Assembly: GCA_018828145.1 (NCBI GenBank)
Contig: JAHJWO010000047.1
Coordinates: forward strand, 1 to 64,000
Direction of reading: 5' to 3'
DNA length: 64,000 nt
Source of the DNA: Alphaproteobacteria bacterium
Lineage (GTDB): Bacteria > Pseudomonadota > Alphaproteobacteria > Rhizobiales > Devosiaceae
Position 1 is the stretch's first letter, and each line of letters starts with the position of its first letter. A model generated the notes under the pieces. It ran no database searches. It was given only the letters and a program-made list of their open reading frames with translations, and was not told where the DNA came from. Position numbers and translations under genes: made by a program. This document shows, piece by piece, positions 33,958 to 42,754 of the stretch.

Positions 33958-34500
33958 ATGAGCACAATCGGTACATCTTCGACCAATCCCAAGACCATGC
34001 CCGAGGACCATGCCGCGATCCCGGTGTGGAACAGCGAGAACTGGTTCTATGAGGACTGGGAAGTGGGGCACAGTATCCGCTCGCTGCGCCGCACCATTTC
34101 GGAAGGCGAGAGCATGACCTTCAATGCGCTGGTGACCGACATGCACCCCTACGTGGCCGACGAGATCTTCGCGGCCACCGAAGGGCAGTTCGGCAAGAGG
34201 CTGGTGGCCGGGGCCTTCGTCTTTTCGGCGGGGCTGGGGCTGGTGGCCACCAACTGCATCAATGCGTTCAGCTATGGCTATGACAAGCTGCGCTTCATCA
34301 AGCCGACCTTTATCGGCGACACGATCTACACCATCCGCACCAATCTCGAGAAACGCCCGAAATACGAGAAGCTCGGCCTGTGCCGGGCGTCCTATGAAGT
34401 GTTCAAGGGCGAAGGCGAGCTGGTGCTGTATTGCGAGCATATCCAGACGGTGAAGTATCGCCGGCCGGACGATTTTGCGGAGCTCATCGATGCACGGTGA
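33958..34500 (+). CDS. MaoC-like hot-dog hydratase/dehydratase (first copy)
   Basis: 180 aa, MaoC/hot-dog fold. Core motifs include [37 protein letters not shown] (hydratase Asp/His region) and [15 protein letters not shown]. MaoC enzymes add or remove water from enoyl- or hydroxyacyl-CoA thioesters. It precedes a CoA-transferase, and a second MaoC gene follows in the same operon, so I infer a CoA-ester dehydration step in the sugar-acid island. It differs clearly from the second copy (about 30 residues longer at the N-terminus), so it is unlikely to be a recent duplicate. GGGGAAGA precedes the ATG. Confidence 0.82.
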   Translation: MSTIGTSSTNPKTMPEDHAAIPVWNSENWFYEDWEVGHSIRSLRRTISEGESMTFNALVTDMHPYVADEIFAATEGQFGKRLVAGAFVFSAGLGLVATNCINAFSYGYDKLRFIKPTFIGDTIYTIRTNLEKRPKYEKLGLCRASYEVFKGEGELVLYCEHIQTVKYRRPDDFAELIDAR

Positions 34501-34629
34501 GCTGCGCCACAGCCTCCTCCCTGTGGAGCGAGACGGGGTGGGGATCGGCCTGCGTCCAGCAGATTCCCACGAGCCCCACCCCGGACTGTTCCGCGGCAGA
34601 CGGGTGGACAGAAGCAACTCCTGCCACGG

Positions 34630-34707
34630 AGCGATCCCCGCGGAAGCGGAGACCTCCGTTTCCTGCATCACACAAACAGAGGTTCCCGCTTTCGCGGGAA
34701 TGACCCG
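34630..34707. repeat. Second-type palindromic repeat pair (CCCGC..GCGGG)
   Basis: GGAGCGATCCCCGCGGAAGCGG on the left and GAGGTTCCCGCTTTCGCGGG on the right form an imperfect inverted pair. The right unit resembles palindromes widespread in rhizobia. It fills the 215-bp gap between MaoC and CoA-transferase; I see no gene there. Confidence 0.55.
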
Positions 34708-34715
34708 GTGGGTTC

Positions 34716-35873
34716 ATGACTGACAATAGCACTCCCCTGCTCGACGGCCTCGTCGTCGTCGACCTGTGCCAGTTTCTCTCGGGGCCCTATGCCAGCCTGC
34801 GGCTGCAGGACCTGGGGGCTCGGGTGATCAAGATCGAGCGGCCGGATGGCGGAGACCTCAGCCGCAGGCTCTATCTCAGCGATACCGAGATCGGCGGGGA
34901 TTCAACGATCTTCCACGCCATCAACCGATCCAAGGAAAGCCTGGCGCTCGACCTCAAGAATCCGGATGACGTGGCCGCCCTGCGCAAGCTTTTGACCAAG
35001 GCGGACGTGGTGCTGCAGAATTTTCGCCCCGGGGTGATCGAACGGCTGGGGCTGGACTACGAGGCGGTCAAGGCGATCAATCCGGGCATCGTCTATGCCT
35101 CGATCACCGGCTATGGCAGCGAGGGCCCCTGGGTCGACCGGCCGGGCCAGGACCTGCTGGCGCAGGCCCGCTCGGGCGTGATGTGGCTCAATGGCGACCA
35201 TGACCAGGGGCCGGTGCCATTTGGCCTCGCCATTGCCGACATGCTGGCCGGAGCCGCCATTGCACAGGGCGTGCTGGCGGCCCTGGTGCGGCGCGGCCTG
35301 TCCGGCCAGGGCGCGCATATCGAAACAAGTCTGCTCGAAGTGCTGGTGGACTTCCAGTTCGAAGTGCTGACCACCCATCTCAATGACGGCAGGCGCGTGC
35401 CCAAGCGCAGTGAATTCCGCTCGGCGCATGCCTATCTCTCGGCGCCCTATGGGGTCTATCCGACGGCTGATGGCTATATCGCCATTGCCATGACGCCGCT
35501 GCCCAGGCTGGAAAGCCTGCTCGGGCTGGCCGAACTGGCGCAGTTCGCCGACCCCAAGAGCTGGTTTGCGCAGCGCGACGCGATCAAGCGCATCCTTGCC
35601 GAGAAGCTGGCGAGCCAGCCGACCGCGCATTGGCTTGCCATACTCGAGCCGGCCGATATCTGGTGTGCCAAGGTGCTGGACTGGGCCGAGCTGATGGCCA
35701 GCGAGGGCTTCCGCGCGCTGGACATGCTGCAGACCGTGACGCGCGAGGACAATGTTTCGATCACCACCACCCGCTCCCCATTGCGGGTGAACGGGGTACG
35801 CGCCCGTACCCAGCGGGCGGCGCCGCTGGTGGGCGAGCAGAGCGCGAAGATCCGCGCGGAGTTCGGGCTTTGA
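34716..35873 (+). CDS. CaiB/BaiF-family (class III) CoA-transferase
   Basis: 385 aa. N-terminal LLDGLVVVDLCQFLSGPYASLRLQDLGARVIKIERPDGGD, catalytic-Asp region RPGQDLLAQARSGVM (about 143-157), and the substrate loops YASITGYGSEGPW and GAHIETSLLEVLVDFQ. Class III transferases move CoA between acids without a ping-pong acyl-enzyme release. Here it should activate a sugar-derived acid with CoA for the neighbouring MaoC enzymes. Its substrate is unknown. No CoA-transferase belongs to the textbook non-phosphorylative fucose route. Confidence 0.9.
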   Translation: MTDNSTPLLDGLVVVDLCQFLSGPYASLRLQDLGARVIKIERPDGGDLSRRLYLSDTEIGGDSTIFHAINRSKESLALDLKNPDDVAALRKLLTKADVVLQNFRPGVIERLGLDYEAVKAINPGIVYASITGYGSEGPWVDRPGQDLLAQARSGVMWLNGDHDQGPVPFGLAIADMLAGAAIAQGVLAALVRRGLSGQGAHIETSLLEVLVDFQFEVLTTHLNDGRRVPKRSEFRSAHAYLSAPYGVYPTADGYIAIAMTPLPRLESLLGLAELAQFADPKSWFAQRDAIKRILAEKLASQPTAHWLAILEPADIWCAKVLDWAELMASEGFRALDMLQTVTREDNVSITTTRSPLRVNGVRARTQRAAPLVGEQSAKIRAEFGL

Positions 35874-35924
35874 GTGTCGGTCCTTTGATCTTCGTGCGGC
35901 CGAACCGCCAGACCGGAGGCCACC

Positions 35925-37055
35925 TTGGCTGACCGCATTCATTTGAAGGGCATGACGTGGCGGCATCCGCGGGGCTATGACCCGATGGTGGCCACCTCGG
36001 CGCGCTGGCTGGCCGAAACCGGTGTCGCCATCGCGTGGGACCAGAGGAGCCTGCAGGATTTCGAGACCTTTCCGGTCGAGGAACTGGCCCGGGAATATGA
36101 CCTGATCGTCATCGATCACCCCCATGTCGGCCAGATCACCAAGGAGGGGTGCCTGGCGCCGCTCGATGTGGCCGGGCGGATGGCCGAGCGCGGCGAGATG
36201 GCTGCGCACAGCGTAGGCCAGTCCTATCCCAGCTATTTCTATGCCGGGCACCAATGGGCCTTTCCCATCGACGCGGCGGCGCAGGTGCAGGTCTATCGCC
36301 CGGACCTCCTGCCCGAGCCGGTCAGCACATGGGCGGAGGCTGCGGCATTGGCGCAGGCGGGCCGCGTCATCCTGCCGATGCGGGCGCCGCATTCACTGAT
36401 GAGCTTTTTTACGCTGGCGGCGAATCTCGGCACGCCCTGCAACCATGACGGACCCGAACTGATCGGCATGGCGGCAGGCGTGCGCGTGATCGAGACACTG
36501 CGGCAGGTGAGCACGCATATCGACAAAGAGCAGTTCGAGATGGACCCGATTGCTGCCTCGGAGCTGATGGCCAGCACCGAACGGTTTGCGCTGATGCCGC
36601 TGGGCTATGGGTATCTCAGCTATGCGCTGGCGGGCTTTCGGCCCCGGCGGCTGAAATTTGCCGATATTCCGGCCGCAGGCACACGAGGGCCGGTGGGCTC
36701 GGCGATTGGCGGCACGGGGATTGCGGTCTCGGCCTTTTCAGCCAATCGCGACGCGGCCATCGACTATGCCTATTGGGTGGCGAGCGCCGAGATCCAGAAG
36801 ACGCTCTATGCCGAGGCGGGCGGGCAGGTCGGGCACGGACTGGCCTGGGAGGACGACGTCGTCAATGCGCCGGTCGACGGGTTCTATCGCGATACGCGGG
36901 CAACGCTGGAGGGCGGGTGGCTCAGGCCGCGCCATGACGGCTACATGGATTTCCAGGATGCCGCCGCGCAACGGCTCAACCAGGGCCTGCTGGCCAGCGA
37001 GGATGCCGGCCGGATCGTGACGGAACTCAACGCCCTGTTCAAGGAGAGCTTCTGA
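35925..37055 (+). CDS. Solute-binding-protein-like protein without signal peptide
   Basis: 376 aa. It has a periplasmic-binding-protein-like fold (bacterial extracellular solute-binding family 1 type): YDLIVIDHPHVGQITKEGCLAPLD, WAFPIDAAAQVQVYRPDLLPEPVSTWAEA, GSAIGGTGIAVSAFSANRDAAIDYAYWVAS. Unlike the real binding protein at 28763 it has no hydrophobic leader. It begins LADRIHLKGMTWRHPRGYDP from a TTG preceded by GGAGG, with no upstream frame that would supply a signal. It probably works in the cytoplasm, as a sensor, chaperone or enzyme of the CoA branch. It overlaps the second MaoC gene by one base. Confidence 0.75.
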   Translation: MADRIHLKGMTWRHPRGYDPMVATSARWLAETGVAIAWDQRSLQDFETFPVEELAREYDLIVIDHPHVGQITKEGCLAPLDVAGRMAERGEMAAHSVGQSYPSYFYAGHQWAFPIDAAAQVQVYRPDLLPEPVSTWAEAAALAQAGRVILPMRAPHSLMSFFTLAANLGTPCNHDGPELIGMAAGVRVIETLRQVSTHIDKEQFEMDPIAASELMASTERFALMPLGYGYLSYALAGFRPRRLKFADIPAAGTRGPVGSAIGGTGIAVSAFSANRDAAIDYAYWVASAEIQKTLYAEAGGQVGHGLAWEDDVVNAPVDGFYRDTRATLEGGWLRPRHDGYMDFQDAAAQRLNQGLLASEDAGRIVTELNALFKESF

Positions 37056-37507
37056 TGGAGCGACCACGCCATTTCGAGGATTATGTGCTGGGCGAGGCGC
37101 GCAAAACCTATGGCCGCACCATAACCGAGACCGACTTCGTGGTGCATGCCGGCCATACCGGGGATTTCTTTCCGCACCACATGGATGCCGAGGCAATGAA
37201 GGACAGCCCCTGGGGGCAGCGCATCGCCCATGGCACGATGACCTTTGCCATCGGCATTGGCCTGACCGCCAGCGAGATCAATCCGCTGGCCTTTTCCTAT
37301 GGCTATGAACGGCTGCGCTTTCCCAAGCCGGTGTTCATCGGCGACACGATCCATACCGAGCTGACCATTACCGGGCTTGAGCCGGATGCCAAACGGAGCG
37401 ACCACGGGCGGATCACCGAGCAGGTGCGCGTGCTGAACCAGCGCGGCGAAACCGTGCTCGCCTGCGACCATATCTACCTGGCGCAACGGCGAAGCCAGCC
37501 GGTTTGA
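37055..37507 (+). CDS. MaoC-like hot-dog hydratase/dehydratase (second copy)
   Basis: 150 aa, single hot-dog domain of usual MaoC length. RTITETDFVVHAGHTGDFFPHHMDAEAMKD holds the R-hydratase-type Asp-x4-His pair, followed by GQRIAHGTMTFAIGIGL and FPKPVFIGDTIHTELTI. It should hydrate or dehydrate a short acyl-CoA. The start codon overlaps the preceding stop (TGATG), showing tight coupling to the binding-protein-like gene. Two different MaoC proteins in one operon could act in sequence or as a heteromer. Confidence 0.87.
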   Translation: MERPRHFEDYVLGEARKTYGRTITETDFVVHAGHTGDFFPHHMDAEAMKDSPWGQRIAHGTMTFAIGIGLTASEINPLAFSYGYERLRFPKPVFIGDTIHTELTITGLEPDAKRSDHGRITEQVRVLNQRGETVLACDHIYLAQRRSQPV

Positions 37508-37574
37508 GCGATAATACCGGTTGAATCCAACCCCTTGGCATGGAAGGCTCGCCAGCAAAATGGAGAGCCTCATC

Positions 37575-38408
37575 ATGGCCCAGATCGCCGCCGACCGTAT
37601 CGCCGTTTCCACCTGGTCACTGCACCGCCTGCTCGGCATGACCTATCCGCATGACCTGACGACCAATGAGATCGGGCCGATGCAGGAGACCTATGGCGAG
37701 GGCGAGGAATCGCTGCTGGGCCTGCCCTCCGTGCTGGCCAATCACGGTTATCACCGGCTCGAAATCGTATCGTTCCACCTGCGTAGCCGCGACCCGATCT
37801 ATCTGGCGGAACTGCGCGACCAGCTCAAGATTGCCAATGTGCGGCTGCAGACGCTGCTGATCGATGCCGGCGACATCAGCCATCCCGAGCATGGCGCGCG
37901 CGACCAGAAGTGGATTGCCGGCTGGATCGAGATCGCCAACGAGCTGGGGGCGGAAAATGCCCGCATCATCGCCGGCAAGCAGAAGCCGACGCGCGATGCG
38001 CTCGACCGCTCGGTCAAGGCGCTGACGGCGCTGGCGGACGGCAATGCGGGGTCGCCGGTGCGGCTGGTGACCGAGAACTGGTTCGACCTGCTGGCCGAGC
38101 CGGCACATGTGCATTTCCTGCTCGACAAGCTGGATGGGCGGATCGGGCTGCTGGGCGATTTCGGCAATTGGGGCGGGCCGAACAAGTATAGCGATCTCAA
38201 GTCGATCTTCGGGCGGGCCGAGCTGTGCCATGCCAAGGCCAGCTTCATCGATGGTGACCTCGACGAAGCCGATTACGGCGCCTGCGTCAGGCTGGCCGAG
38301 GAGGCCGGCTACAAGGGGCCCTATACGCTGATCTTCGACAGCGAGATTCCGGGAGAGTGGCACGGGCTGGCCACCGAGCGCGATTTCATCACGGCGCTGG
38401 ATGTATGA
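37575..38408 (+). CDS. Sugar phosphate isomerase/epimerase-like TIM barrel protein
   Basis: 277 aa, xylose-isomerase-like TIM barrel (AP endonuclease 2 superfamily). Strand-end motifs include RLEIVSFHLRS, QTLLIDAGDIS, RLVTENWFDLL (Glu), GLLGDFGNW (Asp), ELCHAKASFID (His) and YTLIFDSEIPG, consistent with a metal-dependent isomerase or epimerase. GGAG at 37562 sets the ATG at 37575; two earlier in-frame ATGs are weaker. Last gene of the second operon. Its role may be to epimerise a keto-sugar or keto-acid intermediate. Substrate unknown. Confidence 0.82.
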   Translation: MAQIAADRIAVSTWSLHRLLGMTYPHDLTTNEIGPMQETYGEGEESLLGLPSVLANHGYHRLEIVSFHLRSRDPIYLAELRDQLKIANVRLQTLLIDAGDISHPEHGARDQKWIAGWIEIANELGAENARIIAGKQKPTRDALDRSVKALTALADGNAGSPVRLVTENWFDLLAEPAHVHFLLDKLDGRIGLLGDFGNWGGPNKYSDLKSIFGRAELCHAKASFIDGDLDEADYGACVRLAEEAGYKGPYTLIFDSEIPGEWHGLATERDFITALDV

Positions 38409-38454
38409 GGCGATCTAAGCCAGATCTTAAGGGAGTGTGACATAGGCTGGGCCG

Positions 38455-40170
38455 ATGCCCACTCGCACGCCAAAATCGCTGGCCGCGCCGCTGGTCCGCT
38501 TCGAGCGGATCGGCTCGATGCTGGCGCGCATCGTGGACAATGCGGCCGTCGGCATGCTGGTCAGCGACATGGAGGGAAGGCTGCTCTATGCCAACCGCGC
38601 GCTGGGGGCCATGCTGGGACACAGCGCCGAGGCGGGGCTCGGCATTCTCGACCTGGTGCATGAGGAAGACCGGCCCACGGCGCCGCTGCGGCTGATGCGG
38701 CTGATGCGGGGCGAGGCGGACGAATATCGCGGCGAGTGCCGCTTCCGCCATGCCGATGGGCAGCCGCTCTGGGTGATGGTCGCCGCATCGGTCTTGCGCG
38801 ACGAGCGGAGCGGGGAGCGGAAATACCTCGTCGTCCAGGTCACCAATATCGAGCTGCAGAAGAAGGCCGAGGAGGCGCTGGCCTATTCGGAGAGCCGGTG
38901 GAACTTTGCGCTGGAAAGCGCGCGCCAGGGCGTGTGGGACCACGATATCCGCACCGACAGCATGTTCTATTCGCGCATGTGGCGCATCATGCGCGGCATT
39001 CCGCCGGACGAAGAGGTGGATGGGGACCAGCAGAAATGGATGGCCCGCATCCATCCCGATGACCGGCAGCATGTGATGGACAATGTCGAGCGGCAGGACA
39101 TGGGCGCGGCGGATTTCGACGCGCTGGAATATCGCGAGCGCACGCGGGATGGCAGCTACATCTGGATCCTGAGCCGCGGCAAGCCGGTGGAATGGGACGA
39201 CGAGGGCAATCCGGTGCGCACGCTGGGCACCGATACGGACATTACCCGGCTCAAGACCATCGAGCAGGAACTGGCGGCGGAGAAGGAACGCCTGCGGGTC
39301 ACGCTCGACTCCATCGCGGACGGCATGATCTCGACCGACGAGGCCGGCCGGGTCGTGCTGATGAATCCGGCAGCGGAACTCTTGACCGGCTACCGTTCGG
39401 GCGAGGCCATCGGCCAGCCGGTGGAGGCCATCTTCGCAGTACGCGACGGAACCACGAACGAGCGTCAGGACTGCCCGGTCGCCGCCAGTATCGCCCGGGG
39501 CATGCCGGTCCAGCTCGATGACGACGTTATCCTGGTGGCCAAGAGCGGCTCCGAGCGCGACATTCGCTGCACGGCAGCGCCCGTGCGCAGCACGGCGGGC
39601 AGGGTGAGCGGCGCTGTGCTGGTGTTCCAGGACGTGACGCAGAGCCGGGCCATGCAGCGTGAGCTGGCCCATTCGGCCACGCATGACGACCTGACGGGCC
39701 TGCCCAACCGCCCGGCCTTCGAGCGGGCGCTGAACTCGGCCATCGCGGCCGCGCGCCATGGCCGACACCATTGCCTGCTCTATATCGACCTCGACCGCTT
39801 CAAGCCGGTCAACGACAATGCCGGACACGCCGCCGGCGACGCGCTGCTCAAGCAGGTGGCGCAGACCATCCGCGGCTCCTGCCGCAGCCATGACGTGGCG
39901 GCGCGGATCGGGGGCGACGAATTTGCCGTGCTGCTGGCGGACTGCCCCGCCGAGGGCGGCCAGCGCATTGCCGACAAGATCGTGCGCGCCATCGCGGCAT
40001 TGGCCTTCAGCTGGGCGGGCCGCACCTATCACATCGGCGCCAGCATCGGGATGACCGTGGTCACCGAGGTGCCTGCCTCGCCGCTGGGTTTCATGGGCGA
40101 GGCCGACGCGGCCTGCTATGCCGCCAAGGCGCGCGGGCGCGGGACAGCCGTGGCATTCGGGGATATCTGA
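38455..40170 (+). CDS. PAS-PAS-PAS-GGDEF diguanylate cyclase
   Basis: 571 aa, soluble. Three PAS domains (about 20-135, 145-270 and 278-395; the second ends in the PAC segment VRTLGTDTDITRLK) are followed by a GGDEF domain. The catalytic motif GGDEF is intact at 486-490, and the inhibitory I-site RSHD (477-480) lies exactly five residues upstream, so it should make cyclic di-GMP with product inhibition. No EAL domain and no membrane segment are present. The PAS domains may bind a cofactor or small ligand. It lies 46 bp after the isomerase but is probably a separate unit. Confidence 0.93.
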   Translation: MPTRTPKSLAAPLVRFERIGSMLARIVDNAAVGMLVSDMEGRLLYANRALGAMLGHSAEAGLGILDLVHEEDRPTAPLRLMRLMRGEADEYRGECRFRHADGQPLWVMVAASVLRDERSGERKYLVVQVTNIELQKKAEEALAYSESRWNFALESARQGVWDHDIRTDSMFYSRMWRIMRGIPPDEEVDGDQQKWMARIHPDDRQHVMDNVERQDMGAADFDALEYRERTRDGSYIWILSRGKPVEWDDEGNPVRTLGTDTDITRLKTIEQELAAEKERLRVTLDSIADGMISTDEAGRVVLMNPAAELLTGYRSGEAIGQPVEAIFAVRDGTTNERQDCPVAASIARGMPVQLDDDVILVAKSGSERDIRCTAAPVRSTAGRVSGAVLVFQDVTQSRAMQRELAHSATHDDLTGLPNRPAFERALNSAIAAARHGRHHCLLYIDLDRFKPVNDNAGHAAGDALLKQVAQTIRGSCRSHDVAARIGGDEFAVLLADCPAEGGQRIADKIVRAIAALAFSWAGRTYHIGASIGMTVVTEVPASPLGFMGEADAACYAAKARGRGTAVAFGDI

Positions 40171-40172
40171 GG

Positions 40173-40208
40173 GGCACCCCCACCCAGCCTCCCCCTGGGA
40201 GGGGGAGG
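40173..40208. repeat. CCTCCCC-type palindromic repeat, copy 10
   Basis: CACCCCCACCCAG then CCTCCCCCT-GGG-AGGGGGAGG between convergent genes. It may serve as a bidirectional terminator. Confidence 0.7.
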
Positions 40209-40246
40209 GGCCGTTCGGTGCGTGGGCGACATTGCGGCGCGGCGGG

Positions 40247-41626
40247 TTACTCCAGCGGCTTGAGATCTGCAAGCAGGGTCGGGAGTAGCTCGGTCACGGT
40301 GGGGTGGATGTGCATGGTGTGCATCATGGTGGTGTAGGGCGTGCCGGCGGCCATGAGCTGCAGCAGGGACTGGACGACCTCGTCTCCGCCTATGCCCAGG
40401 ATGGCGGCGCCCAGGATCTGCTTGCTCTCGGCATCGACCAGCACTTTCATCAGGCCCTGGGTCTCGCCGCGCTCCTTGGCGCGACTGACCCGGGACATGG
40501 GCATGATGGCCATCAGGGCCTTGCGGCCTGACTTGCGGACTTCGGTTTCGCTCATGCCGATGCGGCCCAAGGGCGGATCGATGAAGAGGCCATAGACCGG
40601 CACGCGGCCCTGAATGGAGCGCTTGCCGCCATCGACGACATTGTCGGCCACAATCTCGAAATCATTGTAGGAGGTGTGGGTGAAGGCGCCGCGGCCATTG
40701 ATGTCGCCCATGGCCCAGATGCCCTTGACCTTGGTGCGCAGGTGATCATCGACCGGAATATAGCCGCGCTCATCGGTTGCGATGCCGGCGGCGGCGAGGT
40801 TGAGGTCGGCCGTATTGGGCTTGCGGCCCATGGCCAGCAGGAGATGGCTGCCTTCCACCGAGGCGCGGCGTTCGCCCGATTTGAGCGAGAGCAGCACGCC
40901 ATGGCCCGCGCGGGCGACGGCCTCGATCGTGGTGTTGAAGAGGAAGGTCACGCCTTCGGCTTCGAGAATGGACCGGATGGCGGCGGAGATATCGGCATCT
41001 TCGCGCGAGGCCGGGCGGGCGCCGCGCTCGATGACGGTGACCTTGGCGCCGAAGCGGGCATACATCTGGGCGAATTCGAGCCCGATATAGCTGGCTCCGG
41101 CAATGATCAGATGCCCCGGCAGGATGTCGAGGTTCATCATCGAGGTATTGGTGAGGTAGCTGACCTCATTCAGCCCCGGCCAGTCCGGCACGCTGGCGCT
41201 GGCGCCGCTATTGATGAAGATCTGCGGCGCGGTGAGTACCCGCTTGCCGACGCTCACCTCGCTGGGCGAGACGAAACTGCCCGAGCCCTTGATGTATTCG
41301 AGCGTCTTGAGGCCGCCCAGCCATTCGGTGAGGCTCTTGACCGAGGCGCCCACCACGGCATCCTTGCGGGCCTTGACTGCCTTCATGTCGACGGTGACCG
41401 GCCCCTTGACCACGACACCGAAGGCGCCGGCCTGGCGCGCTGCCCAGGCGGCGCGTGCGCTGGCCACCAGCGTCTTGGTGGGCGTGCAGCCATCGTTGAC
41501 GCAGGTCCCGCCCAGATGCTCGCGCTCGATCAGCGCGACCTTCCTGCCCGCCCCGGCAAGCCTGGCGGCGAGGAAAGGCCCGGACTGGCCGGCCCCGATA
41601 ATGATGGCATCGAATTTCTCTGACAT
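40247..41626 (-). CDS. FAD-dependent pyridine nucleotide-disulfide oxidoreductase (mercuric reductase-like)
   Basis: 459 aa flavoprotein, class I. It has the FAD motif AIIIGAGQSGPFLAARLAGAG, redox-active Cys pair in GGTCVNDGCTPTKTLVA (Cys-x4-Cys), NAD motif IIAGASYIGLEFA, GDINGRGAFTHTSYNDFEI and C-terminal dimerisation domain with the HIHPTVTELLPTLL His. It resembles MerA and dihydrolipoamide dehydrogenase but has no HMA domain and no mer or complex genes nearby. The open frame runs much further upstream; the ATG at 41626 (MSEKFDAII) is the obvious family start. Physiological substrate unknown. Confidence 0.85.
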   Translation of the reverse strand: MSEKFDAIIIGAGQSGPFLAARLAGAGRKVALIEREHLGGTCVNDGCTPTKTLVASARAAWAARQAGAFGVVVKGPVTVDMKAVKARKDAVVGASVKSLTEWLGGLKTLEYIKGSGSFVSPSEVSVGKRVLTAPQIFINSGASASVPDWPGLNEVSYLTNTSMMNLDILPGHLIIAGASYIGLEFAQMYARFGAKVTVIERGARPASREDADISAAIRSILEAEGVTFLFNTTIEAVARAGHGVLLSLKSGERRASVEGSHLLLAMGRKPNTADLNLAAAGIATDERGYIPVDDHLRTKVKGIWAMGDINGRGAFTHTSYNDFEIVADNVVDGGKRSIQGRVPVYGLFIDPPLGRIGMSETEVRKSGRKALMAIMPMSRVSRAKERGETQGLMKVLVDAESKQILGAAILGIGGDEVVQSLLQLMAAGTPYTTMMHTMHIHPTVTELLPTLLADLKPLE

Positions 41627-41824
41627 GGTTTTGCACCCCCAAATCGCCGCCGAGTTTATGGCGGGGCCGGTGATGGCGCCAGTGGATTGGCTTATGCCCA
41701 CAGGCGATCGCCACCGGCTGGTTAACGCCCATGCCGGCCGGATGGTCACATGACGGCGCAACACAATTGACTCCGTGCCCCTCCCCGCTATGGTCCGCTC
41801 CGCATTCACCCAAGGAAATCTTCC

Positions 41825-42667
41825 ATGTCCTACGCCGATCTCGCCAAGACCATCGATGACGCCTTCGAGGCCCGCGCCGAGATCCGCTTCGACACAAAAG
41901 GTCCGGTGCGCGAGGCCGTGGAAGAGGCGCTGCGCCTGCTCGACACGGGCGAAGCGCGCGTGGCCGAGAAGATCGATGGCGCCTGGCAGGTCAACCAGTG
42001 GCTCAAGAAGGCCGTGCTGCTCAATTTCCGGCTCAACGACAACCACCTGATCGAAGGCGCACCGGGCGGTTCGCACTATTGGGACAAGGTGGCGACCAAG
42101 TTCGAGGGCTGGAGCGAGAACACGTTCCGCGAAGCCGGCTTCCGCGCCGTGCCGGGCGCCGTGGTGCGCAGCCCGGCCTTTATCGGGCGCAACGTCGTCT
42201 TGATGCCCAGCTTCGTCAATGTGGGCGCCTATGTCGACGAGGGCACGATGGTGGACACCTGGGTCACCGTCGGCTCCTGCGCGCAGATCGGCAAGAATGT
42301 GCATATTTCGGGCGGCGTGGGTATTGGCGGCGTGCTCGAGCCGCTGCAGGCCGGCCCGGTGATCATCGAGGACAACTGCTTTATCGGCGCGCGCTCGGAA
42401 GTGGTCGAGGGCGTGGTGGTGGGCGAAGGCTCGGTGATCTCGATGGGCGTGTTCATCGGGGCATCGACCAAGATCGTCGACCGCAATACCGGGGAAATCC
42501 ATATCGGCAAGGTGCCGCCCTATTCGGTGGTCGTGTCGGGCTCCCTGCCCGGCAAGCCGCTGCCGAACGGCAATCCGGGCCCGAACCTCTACTGCGCCGT
42601 GATCGTCAAGACCGTGGACGCGCAGACGCGCAGCAAGACGGGCATCAACGAACTGCTGCGCGACTGA
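41825..42667 (+). CDS. dapD: Tetrahydrodipicolinate N-succinyltransferase
   Basis: 280 aa. Left-handed beta-helix acyltransferase with hexapeptide repeats (about 105-235: [69 protein letters not shown]). It succinylates tetrahydrodipicolinate in lysine and diaminopimelate synthesis. The ATG follows AAGGAAATCTTCC. An intrinsic terminator follows; dapE, a later step of the same pathway, is 0.6 kb downstream. High-confidence assignment. Confidence 0.96.
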   Translation: MSYADLAKTIDDAFEARAEIRFDTKGPVREAVEEALRLLDTGEARVAEKIDGAWQVNQWLKKAVLLNFRLNDNHLIEGAPGGSHYWDKVATKFEGWSENTFREAGFRAVPGAVVRSPAFIGRNVVLMPSFVNVGAYVDEGTMVDTWVTVGSCAQIGKNVHISGGVGIGGVLEPLQAGPVIIEDNCFIGARSEVVEGVVVGEGSVISMGVFIGASTKIVDRNTGEIHIGKVPPYSVVVSGSLPGKPLPNGNPGPNLYCAVIVKTVDAQTRSKTGINELLRD

Positions 42668-42708
42668 GCCGGACTGGCGGGAAACCCGCGAGTCACCTAA
42701 GGTATCGG

Positions 42709-42739
42709 CGTGCCGGATGGGTCCCGGCACGTTTGATTT
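42709..42739 (+). terminator. Intrinsic terminator after dapD
   Basis: CGTGCCGG, loop ATGGGTC, CCGGCACG followed by TTTGATTT: eight-pair stem with a broken T-run, 42 bp after the dapD stop. It may be leaky and allow some read-through to dapE. Confidence 0.75.
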
Positions 42740-42754
42740 CCGAGGGGGAAAATC

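Noticed and set aside
37055..37507. Two MaoC genes as a recent duplication
   Set aside because: The two proteins differ in length and most core residues; they belong to different MaoC subgroups.
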